Numbered from the stretch's first letter, positions 1 through 8,090 are shown. The stretch: DNA of 64,000 nucleotides from Streptomyces sp. NBC_00376 (GCF_036077095.1 NZ_CP107960.1:3286001-3350000), one strand, 5' to 3'. The notes: generated by a model not told the origin, from the sequence alone. Translations and numbers: made by a program.

Positions 1-771
1 CGACCCGAGCCCGGCGTGCGCGAGGTAGGGAGCTATGTAGGCGTAGATGATCGTGTGCCCGAGAACGAACGTCGTGACCGTGACCATGATCGCCACGACA
101 CCGGGCACCGCCAGGGTCTGCCGCAGGGACGACTTCGCCGACGCCGGTGCTCCGGCCTTCTCATCGGCGCGTCGCCCCACGCCGGGGACGGACACACTGA
201 TCCAGCCGATGACGACGAGAGTGGCCAGGGAGACAGCTCCGAACGCCGCCCGCCATCCCACCTGTTCACCGATCAGCGTGCCGGCCGGAACTCCCAGGGA
301 CAACGCCACAGGGATCCCGGTCATCGCCACCGCGATGGCTCGCCCTTCCAAGCCGGCGGGTGCGATGCGACGGGCGTACCCGGCGAGGATCGCCCACGCC
401 AGACCCGCGGCCACACCGGCGAGGAACCGGCCCACGAGCAGGACGGCGTATCCCGGTGCGGCCGCCGTCAGCGTGTTGGCCACCAGGAAGACGGCCATGG
501 CGCCGAGCAGCAGTGGTTTCCGTGGAACAGCCGCTGTCGCCGTGGCCAGCGGGATCGCGGTCAACGCCGTACCGGCCGCATAGACGGTGACGGCCTGGCC
601 GGTAGCGCCCGAACTGACCTCCAGCGAGGCCGACATCTGAGGCAGAACACCGGCGGGGAGAGTCTCGGTCAAGCTCGTGATGAAGACGGCAGTCCCCAGT
701 GCCAACAGAGCCGACCAGGGCAGGCCGGCCTGTCGCGCACGAGGCTGTGCGTCGGAAGACGTGGTGGTCAT
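1..771 (-). CDS. MFS transporter, N-terminal part (runs off window)
   Basis: Major facilitator superfamily exporter, inner membrane; substrate unknown. The reading frame opens at ATG 771 and stays open to base 1, giving 257 residues with the C-terminal part missing. The translation shows a short hydrophilic N-terminus, then successive hydrophobic segments with the arrangement of the first seven or so MFS helices, including a helix with LTETLPAGVLPQM and the loop GRFLAGVAAGLAWA, both typical of the DHA1 drug/sugar efflux subgroup. It is divergent from a MerR-family regulator at 842, and a MerR-type palindrome sits in an over-long promoter spacer facing this gene, so regulation by that protein is likely. 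The substrate cannot be read from the sequence. Confidence 0.85.
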   Translation of the reverse strand, partial: MTTTSSDAQPRARQAGLPWSALLALGTAVFITSLTETLPAGVLPQMSASLEVSSGATGQAVTVYAAGTALTAIPLATATAAVPRKPLLLGAMAVFLVANTLTAAAPGYAVLLVGRFLAGVAAGLAWAILAGYARRIAPAGLEGRAIAVAMTGIPVALSLGVPAGTLIGEQVGWRAAFGAVSLATLVVIGWISVSVPGVGRRADEKAGAPASAKSSLRQTLAVPGVVAIMVTVTTFVLGHTIIYAYIAPYLAHAGLGS

Positions 772-786
772 GGACCGAATCCTGAA

Positions 787-808
787 ACCTTCACATAGGT
801 GTGATGGT
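787..808 (-). promoter_or_regulatory. MerR-type operator in the MFS gene promoter
   Basis: A 22-bp palindrome with arms ACC-T-TCACA and TGTGA-T-GGT around a TAGG centre. On the minus strand TTGACC (811-806) can serve as -35, followed by a spacer of about 19 bp holding the dyad and a weak -10 near 787-776. Over-long spacers with the dyad inside are the hallmark of MerR-family promoters. The MFS ATG lies within about 16 bases, so its mRNA may be leaderless. Confidence 0.6.
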
Positions 809-841
809 CAAGCCGAGGTGCGCCAGGTAGCTTCGGCGGCT

Positions 842-1252
842 GTGAGAATCGGTGAATTGTCGCGACTGACGGGCGCGTCCCGCCGGCTACTTCGCTACTA
901 CGAGGAGCAGGGGCTGATTGTCCCGGACCGGGGAGCGAACGGGTATCGGGAGTACGACGACCGCTACGTGGACCGGGTCAACCAGATCCGTGGCCTGCTG
1001 GATGCGGGGCTCCCCACGCGCATCATCAAGCAGATCCTTCCGTGCCTGGACAAACCCCGATCGATCCATTTCCCCGACGCGACACCGGAGATGCTGGCCC
1101 TGCTGGCCACCGAACGGAACCGGCTCACCGAGCGGATCGACGTACTCGTCCGCAACCGTGACGCAATGAGCGAGTACCTCTCCGAGGTCGAATATCGCCG
1201 AGCACCGGCGTCTGGCAGCTCGGAGCCGGCCGCCGGGCGCCTGCGTGGATGA
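842..1252 (+). CDS. MerR family transcriptional regulator
   Basis: DNA-binding regulator of about 136 residues. It starts VRIGELSRLTGASRRLLRYY, the canonical MerR helix-turn-helix opening, followed by the wing (NGYREYDDRYVDR), the recognition-helix region (IRGLLDAGLPTRII) and a dimerisation coiled coil (LATERNRLTERIDVLV). I chose GTG 842 because it places the HTH at the very N-terminus as in the family; the frame is open further upstream but that part does not look coded. It is divergent from the MFS gene with a 70-bp gap containing a MerR dyad. I see no conserved Cys pair for metal binding, so a drug-like ligand is more plausible than a metal. Confidence 0.85.
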   Translation: MRIGELSRLTGASRRLLRYYEEQGLIVPDRGANGYREYDDRYVDRVNQIRGLLDAGLPTRIIKQILPCLDKPRSIHFPDATPEMLALLATERNRLTERIDVLVRNRDAMSEYLSEVEYRRAPASGSSEPAAGRLRG

Positions 1253-1519
1253 CGACCTGGAGCACCTGCAGTTCTCCGCATCGGCTCGCGGAAGCTATGC
1301 GGGCCCGGTCCGTCGATGGCCGGGCCACATGTCGTCGTACGCCGCGTCGAAGAACTCCGCCTGCGGCCCGCGCAGCGCGGACCCGTCGGATATCCCGCTC
1401 CTGGCCGCCTCCGCGAGGCGGACTGCACAGCGATGGGCGGCGCCTCGCAGAGCTCGCTTCTGGCTGCCAAGTCGCCGCCGCGGCCGCCATCGACCACTGT
1501 CGCGTACCGGATCCACAGC
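1253..1519. other. Region without a convincing gene
   Basis: About 270 bp between the MerR gene and the ATP-binding protein. Short open frames exist on both strands but none has convincing codon bias, RBS or family resemblance. A gene remnant cannot be excluded. Confidence 0.4.
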
Positions 1520-2065
1520 TCAACGGGGCAGCTGCACCCAGGATTTGATGCCGTGCTGGGGCGGGTTGGCCTCGGTGGCGCCCCACTCGCCGCCCCAGTC
1601 GTCCACAACGGCCGCCAGCATCCAGAGCGCCCGCCGGCGGCGGGTCTCGCAGAGGGTGGCCGTGTCCGGGGCGGCGTGGTGCGGGTGCTGGTCCCAGACA
1701 AGGAGACGTACGGCATCCTCGCGGTGGCGCAGTGATACGTAGAGGTCCTTGCCCGGACTCATCCGTACGGTGACGGCAACGAGTTCGTCCACGATGTGCG
1801 TGGCCGGCCAGACATACGGGGTAAGCCCGTGCGCCTCCAGGGCGGCGGCCACCACGGTCCGGCCGATGAACGCGCTACGGGTGTCACCGGGGAGCGTGAA
1901 ACTCAACGAGAGCCCGCGCCCGGAATGACCCTTGGAACGCAGATGGGGCCGGGGATGAGCCTGCGAAGGGTCGGAGCGGAGGGCGAGGCGGGGGTACGGG
2001 GTGGCCTGCGGGCCCGTCTCGGCGGTGACGGCCGGGCAGAGCGCGGTGAAGGTGGATACGTGCAT
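1520..2065 (-). CDS. ATP-binding protein, anti-sigma factor/HATPase-like
   Basis: About 181 residues, resembling the small histidine-kinase-type ATPase proteins that accompany WhiJ-like regulators in Streptomyces. After a basic linker (to about residue 60) comes a GHKL-like core: LSFTLPGDTRSAFIGRTVVAAALEAHG-type N-box region, the helix THIVDELVAVTVR and the strand DLYVSLRHREDAVRLLVWDQ, which corresponds to the DDGxG-type strand. ATG 2065 has a GGGGAG RBS upstream; the longer open frame lacks one. It lies divergent from the XRE/DUF5753 gene. Family knowledge suggests anti-sigma or signalling roles. The exact partner is unknown. Confidence 0.75.
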   Translation of the reverse strand: MHVSTFTALCPAVTAETGPQATPYPRLALRSDPSQAHPRPHLRSKGHSGRGLSLSFTLPGDTRSAFIGRTVVAAALEAHGLTPYVWPATHIVDELVAVTVRMSPGKDLYVSLRHREDAVRLLVWDQHPHHAAPDTATLCETRRRRALWMLAAVVDDWGGEWGATEANPPQHGIKSWVQLPR

Positions 2066-2386
2066 GACGGACTCCCCTGGTGCGGGTGGTGAGTTGGCGG
2101 TGTCTCTCTTTCGCGTGGGCGCGCACGAGTGGCTCACGTTGTTGTGTTGTGGACGAGCAGTGGCCTGTCTCCCTGACGCGGGACCGCCCCTCCCAGGGCA
2201 GGAGGTTGCGGGCAGGACCGCGTGATGCACTTCCGGCTCGTCGGCGCTGCGTGAGCGGTGCGTAACCTAACGTAGCGCAGCATTGGCACACGTGCCGCCG
2301 AGTTAGAGGCAATTGCCTCCAACGTGTTGGACTGGGCGTCCCGTGCAGCGGCAGACTGTTCCCACAGTCCGTGGAAGAGAGGGCCT
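2066..2386. promoter_or_regulatory. Divergent promoter region with palindromes
   Basis: Shared upstream region of the ATPase gene (-) and the XRE gene (+). It contains a perfect 14-bp palindrome GAGGCAATTGCCTC (2306-2319), directly followed by CCAAC-GT-GTTGG (2319-2330) and preceded by GGCAC-AC-GTGCC (2285-2296). These are good candidate operators for the adjacent XRE regulator. No protein-coding gene is seen. Confidence 0.5.
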
Positions 2387-3238
2387 ATGCCAAGCAGTTC
2401 CACCCCGACAGAGCGCCAGAGGCGACTCGGCGCCGAGCTGCGCAAGATGCGCAGCGCAGCCGAAGCAACTACCTCGTACGCGGCCGGACTACTGGGCATC
2501 GACCGGACGAAGATCTCCAACATGGAGGGCGGGGTCCGCCCGATTTCGCCCGCTCGGGTGCGGACCTTGGCCTGCAACTACGCCTGCGCCGAATCCCTTT
2601 ACGTCGACGCGCTCGCCGAGATGGCTGAGCAGCGCGAACGCGGATGGTGGGAGCAGTACAGAGGCACACTCCCATCCGGTCTGCTGGACATTGCCGAACT
2701 TGAATGGCACGCAACGCGCATCCGTACGGCGCAGACCGTGCATCTCCCCGGCCTGCTCCACACCAACGGATACGCCCGCGCGGTGTTCGGTGCCGTTCTG
2801 CCCGAGCTGTCACGCCTGGAGATCGAACTGCGGGTCGCACACCGCATGGAACGTCAGCAGGTACTCGACCGCGAAGCCCCCATCGACTACGCGGGCTACG
2901 TCCACGAAGCCGCCCTCCGCATGCAGTTCGGCGGCCGGAGCGTCACGCGCGAGCAGTTGCTGCACCTGTGCGAAATGTCAGAACGCGATCACATCGATGT
3001 ACGGGTGATCCCAGTGGACCAGGGCGCGTTCCCCGGTGCCGGGCACGCACTCCTCTATGCCCACGGTGTCGTGCCTCAACTCGACACCGTGCAACTCGAT
3101 TCAGCTCACGGCCCCGAGTTCATGCACGCGGATGCGCAGCTGACCAAATACCGCGCACACCTGGACTGGATGGAGGAAGCCTCGCTGTCTTCCGCCGAGT
3201 CCCGGGACTTCATTCGCGCCATCTCCCGCCAACTCTGA
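2387..3238 (+). CDS. XRE family regulator with DUF5753 domain (WhiJ-like)
   Basis: A 283-residue regulator. The N-terminal helix-turn-helix (about residues 10-70) includes LGAELRKMR, the helix TTSYAAGLLGIDRTKISNME and the family-typical PISPARVR. The rest (about 85-275) is the DUF5753 domain, with the WWEQYRG, LPGLLHTNGYARAV and RQQVLDRE blocks. ATG 2387 precedes MPSSSTPTERQRRLG. In Streptomyces such proteins occur in dozens of copies, each next to a DUF397-like small protein and often an ATPase, as here; whiJ itself controls aerial development. Regulation of its own divergent promoter through the palindromes at 2285-2330 is likely but inferred. Confidence 0.9.
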   Translation: MPSSSTPTERQRRLGAELRKMRSAAEATTSYAAGLLGIDRTKISNMEGGVRPISPARVRTLACNYACAESLYVDALAEMAEQRERGWWEQYRGTLPSGLLDIAELEWHATRIRTAQTVHLPGLLHTNGYARAVFGAVLPELSRLEIELRVAHRMERQQVLDREAPIDYAGYVHEAALRMQFGGRSVTREQLLHLCEMSERDHIDVRVIPVDQGAFPGAGHALLYAHGVVPQLDTVQLDSAHGPEFMHADAQLTKYRAHLDWMEEASLSSAESRDFIRAISRQL

Positions 3239-3248
3239 GGAGTTCAGC

Positions 3249-3440
3249 ATGCCCGAGATCGACTGGGAAGAGCCGTACTGCGGCGAGGGGAACAACTGCT
3301 TCAGGATCGGTACGGACGCAGAAGGCAACGGATTCATCGCCATCCGGGGCGAGGAGGATCGTTACCTCGTCGACAGCCGCGAAGCGCTCCAGCAGATGAT
3401 CCGCGACATCAAGGCCGGCAAGGCCGACCACCTGCTGTAG
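3249..3440 (+). CDS. Small acidic DUF397-like protein
   Basis: A 63-residue protein starting 10 bp after the XRE gene and so cotranscribed with it. It has the short two-part DUF397-like layout: an aromatic/Cys N-terminus (DWEEPYCGEGNNCFRIG), a beta strand (GFIAIRGEED) and a C-terminal helix (SREALQQMIRDIKAGK). It lacks the classical DUF397 W-x-K-S-S-Y-S opening, so it may be a diverged member. Family knowledge: these proteins pair with the upstream XRE/DUF5753 regulator and antagonise or modulate it, sometimes described as toxin-antitoxin-like. Assignment rests mainly on position and size. Confidence 0.75.
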   Translation: MPEIDWEEPYCGEGNNCFRIGTDAEGNGFIAIRGEEDRYLVDSREALQQMIRDIKAGKADHLL

Positions 3441-3454
3441 CTGGAGGACGGCAG

Positions 3455-3489
3455 GGCCCGGCACCGCGATGCGCTCGCCGTGCCGGGCC
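3455..3489. terminator. Bidirectional hairpin terminator
   Basis: Stem GGCCCGGCAC (3455-3464) pairs with GTGCCGGGCC (3480-3489) across a 15-nt loop, between the convergent DUF397-like gene and the kinase gene. Its inner bases GCACCGCGATGCG recur exactly in the hairpin at 5634-5670. Confidence 0.75.
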
Positions 3490-3493
3490 TCGA

Positions 3494-5563
3494 TCAAGTG
3501 TCGCCGCGTTGAATTCGTGTCGTGTCCCAGAGGAGGCCGCGCCGACCGTCCGCCGTCTGCGCGATCAGGGCCTGCCCGCGCTGACCGACCGCGAGATACC
3601 AAGCCCCTGGCAACAGCTCGGCCTCCACTCGCGGGGACAGGTCCTCCGCGACAAGCTGACGGGGCTCAGGCACGGCGAACCAGAATGCCGAGAACCCGCT
3701 GTCCGGCTGCCCCACCTCCTGCCCGTCCCCGGACGGGCTGTCCTTCGCCGAAGCACCGCGCCGCTCCCCTTTGGCACGCGAAGACGGAACGCTCGGTGAG
3801 CGGTCGGAGCCGTCGCCCACGCGTTGAACACTCTTCGTGTCCCACAAGAGCCCACGTCGACCATCGTCCAGCTGCACGACCAGCGCCTGCCCACGCTGCC
3901 CGACCGCGAGGTACGGCGTGCCTGGCCGCAGATCGGTCACCACCCTGGGGGACAAGTCCTCGGCAACGAGCTGACGGGCCTCGGGCACAGTGAACCGGTA
4001 TGTGGAGCCCTCACCGTCCGGTTGCCTTACGCGTGCGGCCCGGGGAGGGCTCTGTCGCACCGCCACCGCTCCCATCACCAGGGCCGCATCGTGGTCAGGA
4101 TGCATCTTGTATCTTCCGGCACTCAGATTGAGCCGAGATCGGAGCGCGGCAACGACGAGCGGAACCTCTCCAGCCGGTCGACCACTGCCCGCCGCCTTCA
4201 AGACCTCGTCCGCGTCACTGTCACGTCCGGCTGAGCGGAGAGCCGTCACGAGTGCCGCGAGGCTTGCGGGAGACTGGTAGCGTCCGGCATATCGGAGCAA
4301 GTCCCGTGCCATCGCCGGACGTTCATCCTCGCGAAGCCCTTGGGCCGTCTCGATCACGTCCATCGCCGAGAGCATCTTCGCTGCTTGGACAAGGGACCGA
4401 TGCGCCGCGTCCCTGTGTCCCGAGTTCCACAGATCGAGCAGCGCGGGAACCAGCCTGGCCACCGGCAGGCCCTGAATCAGCACCGGAGGATCCGGGGTGG
4501 CAGCGGCAGGTTCTGCGGAGGACATCGTGCCGGGACCGGCAGGGGGCGGCACGGTGGTCTCGGCCGCCACAGCTTCCGTCACAACGGCCTCAACGCGACG
4601 GCTTGCCGGGACAGGGGCGGGCGCGGCAGGGCGAGGCACCCCTGCCCGGCCCGCCGCCACGGGGCCTGTGCGCGTCGTCATCTGGTCGAAGGGCGCGGGC
4701 GAAGGTGCTGTTCGCGTACCGAGGCCCTCCTCGAAGTCGGCCACCGGACCATTGACGATCGCGGAAAGCGCATCCGCTACCTCTTCGACCGTTGCCCGCC
4801 CATCAGGCTCTTTGACGAGCAGACGCAGGAGAAGGGGTGCGAGATCACCTGCCCAACGCATCTGCTCGGGCTCCCTGCCACAGATCGCCGCAATCAACGT
4901 GGCGTAGGTGTCCCCTCGGAACGGCGGCCGCCCTTCGACCATCTCGTACAGCGTCGCGCCGAGCGACCAGAGATCGGAGGCCGCGTCGCCACGGGCGCTC
5001 TGAAGCTGTTCCGGGGAGGCGTATTGCAGGGTCACGGGAGCGCCCCCGTCCCTGGTCATGGTTGTCGCGTCAGAGATGAGCGCGATCCCGAAGTCCGCGA
5101 TGAACACCCTTTGGCCGGAGAGCAGGATGTTGGCCGGCTTCAGGTCGCGGTGCACGACGTTGTGCCGATGCGCCTCTGCCAGGGAATCCAGAACGGCCAG
5201 CCCGATCTCCGCCACCCGGCGCACCGGCAGCCGGCCCTCGTCGTCGAGCAGCTCCCTGAGAGACGGCCCCTCCACGTGCTCCATGACGATCGCCGGCGGG
5301 TCGATCCGCGAAAGGATGTCGAACACAGTGACGATGCCGGGATGCCGGCTGAGCCGGGCCAGCGCCTTGGCCTCCCGCCGAAAGCGCTCCACCTGACGGC
5401 TTCGTTCCTCCTCGCCGTCGGCGAACCCGTAAAGGATCTCCTTGAGGGCGACCTCCCGGTCGAGTTCCTCGTCGTGAGCGAGCCAGACGCGGCCCATGCC
5501 GCCCTTTCCGATGGCCCTGATCAGTCGGAATCGACCATCGACCAGCTCACCTTGCTGCCCCAT
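3494..5563 (-). CDS. Ser/Thr protein kinase with duplicated C-terminal module
   Basis: A 689-residue Hanks-type kinase. The kinase domain (about residues 8-275) has the glycine loop GKGGMGRV, VALKE lysine, HRDLKPANILL catalytic loop and IADFG. A Pro/Ala-rich linker follows, then a helical stretch, then two copies of a module of about 60 residues (about 520-581 and 628-688) sharing RQLVAEDLSPRV, YLAVGQRGQAL and DGRRGLLWDT. I see no transmembrane segment, so it is probably cytosolic. ATG 5563 precedes MGQQGELVDGRF at the start of the kinase fold; upstream frame is not conserved-looking. The repeated module may bind a ligand or substrate, which is inference. It is bracketed by related hairpin terminators and is transcribed alone. 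Confidence 0.9.
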   Translation of the reverse strand: MGQQGELVDGRFRLIRAIGKGGMGRVWLAHDEELDREVALKEILYGFADGEEERSRQVERFRREAKALARLSRHPGIVTVFDILSRIDPPAIVMEHVEGPSLRELLDDEGRLPVRRVAEIGLAVLDSLAEAHRHNVVHRDLKPANILLSGQRVFIADFGIALISDATTMTRDGGAPVTLQYASPEQLQSARGDAASDLWSLGATLYEMVEGRPPFRGDTYATLIAAICGREPEQMRWAGDLAPLLLRLLVKEPDGRATVEEVADALSAIVNGPVADFEEGLGTRTAPSPAPFDQMTTRTGPVAAGRAGVPRPAAPAPVPASRRVEAVVTEAVAAETTVPPPAGPGTMSSAEPAAATPDPPVLIQGLPVARLVPALLDLWNSGHRDAAHRSLVQAAKMLSAMDVIETAQGLREDERPAMARDLLRYAGRYQSPASLAALVTALRSAGRDSDADEVLKAAGSGRPAGEVPLVVAALRSRLNLSAGRYKMHPDHDAALVMGAVAVRQSPPRAARVRQPDGEGSTYRFTVPEARQLVAEDLSPRVVTDLRPGTPYLAVGQRGQALVVQLDDGRRGLLWDTKSVQRVGDGSDRSPSVPSSRAKGERRGASAKDSPSGDGQEVGQPDSGFSAFWFAVPEPRQLVAEDLSPRVEAELLPGAWYLAVGQRGQALIAQTADGRRGLLWDTTRIQRGDT

Positions 5564-5633
5564 GGCCCTTACTTTAATGGTGCGTCGAACATGTTGTGAG
5601 TGATCGTCAGGAGAGCACCGAGCACAGCCGAAA

Positions 5634-5670
5634 GGCCCGTGCACCGCGATGCGATCGCGGTGCACGGGCC
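5634..5670 (-). terminator. Perfect 17-bp hairpin terminator
   Basis: GGCCCGTGCACCGCGAT (5634-5650) pairs perfectly with 5654-5670 across a 3-nt loop (GCG). On the minus strand it follows the OmpA-type gene and is trailed by CTTTC. It ends the Tad locus. Confidence 0.85.
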
Positions 5671-5689
5671 CCTTCTGTGGCGCGGTTCC

Positions 5690-6352
5690 TCAGGAAGACG
5701 TGCCGCGCGGGAAGGAGACCTCCACGCGCCGGTTCTTCTTCCGGCCCTCTTCCGTGCTGTTGTCGGCGATCGGGTACTGCTCGCCGTAGCCACGAATCTC
5801 GAAGGTGACGGTCGAACCGAGATCCTTCACCAGCACCGACTGCACGGCGTTGGCGCGCTGCTTGGACAGCACGTCGCCGTGGGCCGACGAGCCGAGGTTG
5901 TCGGTGAAGCCGAAGACGCGCACCTTGGTGGCGTTCTGCTTCTTGATCTCGGCGGCGATGGCCGCGATACGGGAGTTGGCCGCGGCGCTCAGCTTGGCGC
6001 TGTCCTTGCCGAAGAGGACTTCGGCCTGGAGCGCGAACTTGACGTTCGCGTTGCTGTCCTCGCGCCGCTCCTCGCCGCCCATGTCCTCGACGACCTGGAT
6101 GATGTCGAGGACCCGGGCAGGGGCGAGCGTGGCGCCGTCGACCATCTTCAGGTCGGGATCCTTGCCGTCCACAGTGACAGGTGGAGTCTCGGACGCCTCG
6201 GTGCCAGGCGGCACGCTCGGTCCGTCATCGGCCCGAGCTGCCGAGGCGCCCATGAAAGACGTCCCGGCCAGCAGCACGGCTGTCGCAATGGCCATGCCTG
6301 CCAGTTGAATCGGGCCACGCCTCATGTAGGTGTATGTCATATCGCCAGTCAC
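5690..6352 (-). CDS. OmpA family protein at the end of the Tad locus
   Basis: A 220-residue exported protein. A signal peptide (about residues 10-41, ending AARADD) is followed by a linker and a C-terminal OmpA-like domain (about 100-215): LFGKDSAKLSAAANSRI, the VRVFGFTDNLGSS motif, LSKQRANAVQSVL, GYGEQYPIADN and RKKNRRVEV, the residues that hold peptidoglycan diaminopimelate in this family. The start is GTG 6352, overlapping the stop of the preceding lipoprotein gene (GTGA). Since monoderms lack an outer membrane, a cell-wall anchor for the pilus machinery is plausible. The hairpin at 5634-5670 ends the transcript. Confidence 0.85.
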   Translation of the reverse strand: MTGDMTYTYMRRGPIQLAGMAIATAVLLAGTSFMGASAARADDGPSVPPGTEASETPPVTVDGKDPDLKMVDGATLAPARVLDIIQVVEDMGGEERREDSNANVKFALQAEVLFGKDSAKLSAAANSRIAAIAAEIKKQNATKVRVFGFTDNLGSSAHGDVLSKQRANAVQSVLVKDLGSTVTFEIRGYGEQYPIADNSTEEGRKKNRRVEVSFPRGTSS

Positions 6353-6963
6353 CCAGAAATCTTCAGCGACGTGGTGGCGAAGGTCGGCAGATTGAAGTCG
6401 ACCTCGGTAGTCGCGGCCGGCGGCGCCGGGAACTGCATGAATACCGGCACCGACTTTCCGGGCTGAACCGCAGACATCCCCGTCGTGCAGAGGCAGCGCC
6501 CGTCAGTGTCCCGAAGGATGTAGTAGCGCTTCTTGCCCGCCTTGTCCACGAGTGTCGCGCCACCGACGGAGTTGAGGTTGTTGGTGACGATCGCGTTTTC
6601 GTTTCCGGCCCATACGGACGGGTTGACGGCGACGTCACCCTGATTCTTCAGCTCACCCTGGACCGTGACGAACCCACCGGAGTCCCTCTCCACCTGATTG
6701 ACGACCAAGAGCATGTCCTTTTCGCCCTTGGCCTCGGCGAGCTTCACATTCGGGTCCACGTTCTCCCCGGCTGCGGTGTCCTCCTGCTTCGTTCCCTTGT
6801 CCTCGTCGGAGGACTTCGGGGACGTGGGGGAAGACGGCGAACCGGTGTCCTTTGTCCCTCCGCCGTCCTCGGCACCGCAGCCGGTGACGGCCAGGGCCAG
6901 TGCCGCCGTCATCGAGACGGCTGCCACTACCCTCCGGGACTTGATGGAGCGCCGAATGCTCAT
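6349..6963 (-). CDS. Putative lipoprotein of the Tad locus
   Basis: About 204 residues, function unknown. The N-terminus MSIRRSIKSRRVVAAVSMT continues to a lipobox LAVTGC, then a Gly/Ser/Thr/Asp-rich linker (about 28-70). The C-terminal half is beta-rich (LLVVNQVERD, FVTVQGELKNQGDVAV, YYILRDTDGR, VPVFMQFPAPP), similar in layout to Ig-like DUF4352-type lipoprotein domains. A CLC pair (RCLCTTG) might form a disulfide or bind metal. ATG 6963 was chosen because it gives a proper lipoprotein signal. It overlaps the OmpA-type gene by 4 bp, so both are probably made together at the cell surface. Confidence 0.75.
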   Translation of the reverse strand: MSIRRSIKSRRVVAAVSMTAALALAVTGCGAEDGGGTKDTGSPSSPTSPKSSDEDKGTKQEDTAAGENVDPNVKLAEAKGEKDMLLVVNQVERDSGGFVTVQGELKNQGDVAVNPSVWAGNENAIVTNNLNSVGGATLVDKAGKKRYYILRDTDGRCLCTTGMSAVQPGKSVPVFMQFPAPPAATTEVDFNLPTFATTSLKISG

Positions 6964-6994
6964 CGCTTCTGATTCCTTTACTCGTCGTTCACTG

Positions 6995-7609
6995 TCAACT
7001 GTCGACCAGGTGCACGTCAAAGAGAATCTTGCTCACCTGCTCCCAGGGCGGGGGGCTGCTCGGACTGATTGCGAGCATCTCTCCTCCCCTGCACGAGAAG
7101 AAGTACATGTCCTGGACGGTATCGTCGTTGTAGTCGACGGACCTCCACCTGGGGCAGCGCCACTCGATGACAGCAGTGGCGTGTCCCTTGGCAAACTTCC
7201 GCTTCATGCCAGGAACCACAGACGCACCCACGGGCTTGAGGGTCTTGACATCAACCCTGATCTTGTCCCGCTCGCCGCCGGGCGTAGCGACGCATCCGGG
7301 CGGGGTGAGCTTCGCGTCGTTCTCTGCGGCCATTGCGTGGGCCGCAGGACAACCCAGAACCGGGTGCACCTGCAGGAACATGTCCAACATGCTCTCGGGA
7401 AGTGAAGCGAGGAACGGAGCCTCGAACAGCTCGCGGGATTCCTGGGCGGCAGCGAGTGCGGCAGCATCCGCTGCCCCCTGGGCCCCATTGCGCAAGGCCG
7501 AGGCCTTGCCGACGGTAAAGAAGGCAAACGCGAGGAAGAGCAGACCCGCCACCATCACAACGTAGATGGGGAAAGCCTGCCCTGCCTCGCCGCGAAGTTT
7601 CGCGGTCAT
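6995..7609 (-). CDS. TadE/TadG-like pilus assembly protein
   Basis: A 204-residue minor-pilin-like protein. The N-terminus is MTAKLRGEAGQAFPIYVVM followed by one long hydrophobic helix (to about residue 35), then the AQGAADAAALAAAQ region typical of TadG/RcpC-associated Flp-type proteins, and a C-terminal extracellular domain with several cysteines. The usual Glu5 of the pilin-type segment is absent (AGQAFPIY), unlike the neighbouring pilin. ATG 7609 shares one base with the stop codon of the pilin gene, indicating translational coupling. A role as minor pseudopilin or anchor is expected from the family. Confidence 0.8.
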   Translation of the reverse strand: MTAKLRGEAGQAFPIYVVMVAGLLFLAFAFFTVGKASALRNGAQGAADAAALAAAQESRELFEAPFLASLPESMLDMFLQVHPVLGCPAAHAMAAENDAKLTPPGCVATPGGERDKIRVDVKTLKPVGASVVPGMKRKFAKGHATAVIEWRCPRWRSVDYNDDTVQDMYFFSCRGGEMLAISPSSPPPWEQVSKILFDVHLVDS

Positions 7610-7839
7610 TAGCCGGCCTTGATCTGGTCCACCAGCTTGGAGATCTTGCCCGAGATCGAGCCACCGATACCCGAGGCCGCGATCGCGCCGATGATCGCCA
7701 CGACCACCAGGATGATGCCCAGGTACTCGAACGCCGTCTGGCCGCGGTCCATGTTCTCGTAGCGCTTCTGGATGCGGCTCACAGCGGTGTTGGCCCAGCC
7801 GTTGATCCGAACGGCGGTCTTCAGGGTGATGTCCGACAT
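7609..7839 (-). CDS. flp: Flp family type IVb pilin
   Basis: A 76-residue prepilin, the likely structural subunit of the pilus. It has a leader of about 33 residues ending DRG, then QTAFEYLGIILVVVAIIGAI: cleavage after Gly33 leaves Glu at position 5 followed by Tyr6, the defining feature of Flp pilins, and a hydrophobic helix of about 20 residues. The C-terminus (SGKISKLVDQIKAG) is short, as in Flp pilins. ATG 7839 has a [10 protein letters not shown]. The longer upstream frame is not pilin-like. About 250 bp upstream is free of genes and probably carries its own promoter, useful for a subunit needed in excess. Confidence 0.9.
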   Translation of the reverse strand: MSDITLKTAVRINGWANTAVSRIQKRYENMDRGQTAFEYLGIILVVVAIIGAIAASGIGGSISGKISKLVDQIKAG

Positions 7840-8090
7840 GGTGTTCCCCTCCGGGTTCGGCCGACCGGTAGCCGGCCGACTCGCACGTTTCTTGGGTGCC
7901 GCCTGCGGTACCGGCTTCCTCCTGGCCGGTGCCGCTGGCGACATGAGAAACATACGGCGACGCGCCACGCTCGCCGGAGGGTCCCAGGGCCCATTCCCGG
8001 GCCCAAAGCATCAGTTGGGCCTCTTCCCTCGATGCGCACCGGAAGGGCCCATGTCCCGTCGTGGCCACACTCCCGTTCGAACTCTCGCGC

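Noticed and set aside
1295..1516. Minus-strand frame with AEFFDAAYDDMW considered as a methyltransferase N-terminus
   Set aside because: No continuation into a methyltransferase fold, no RBS, short; at best a remnant.
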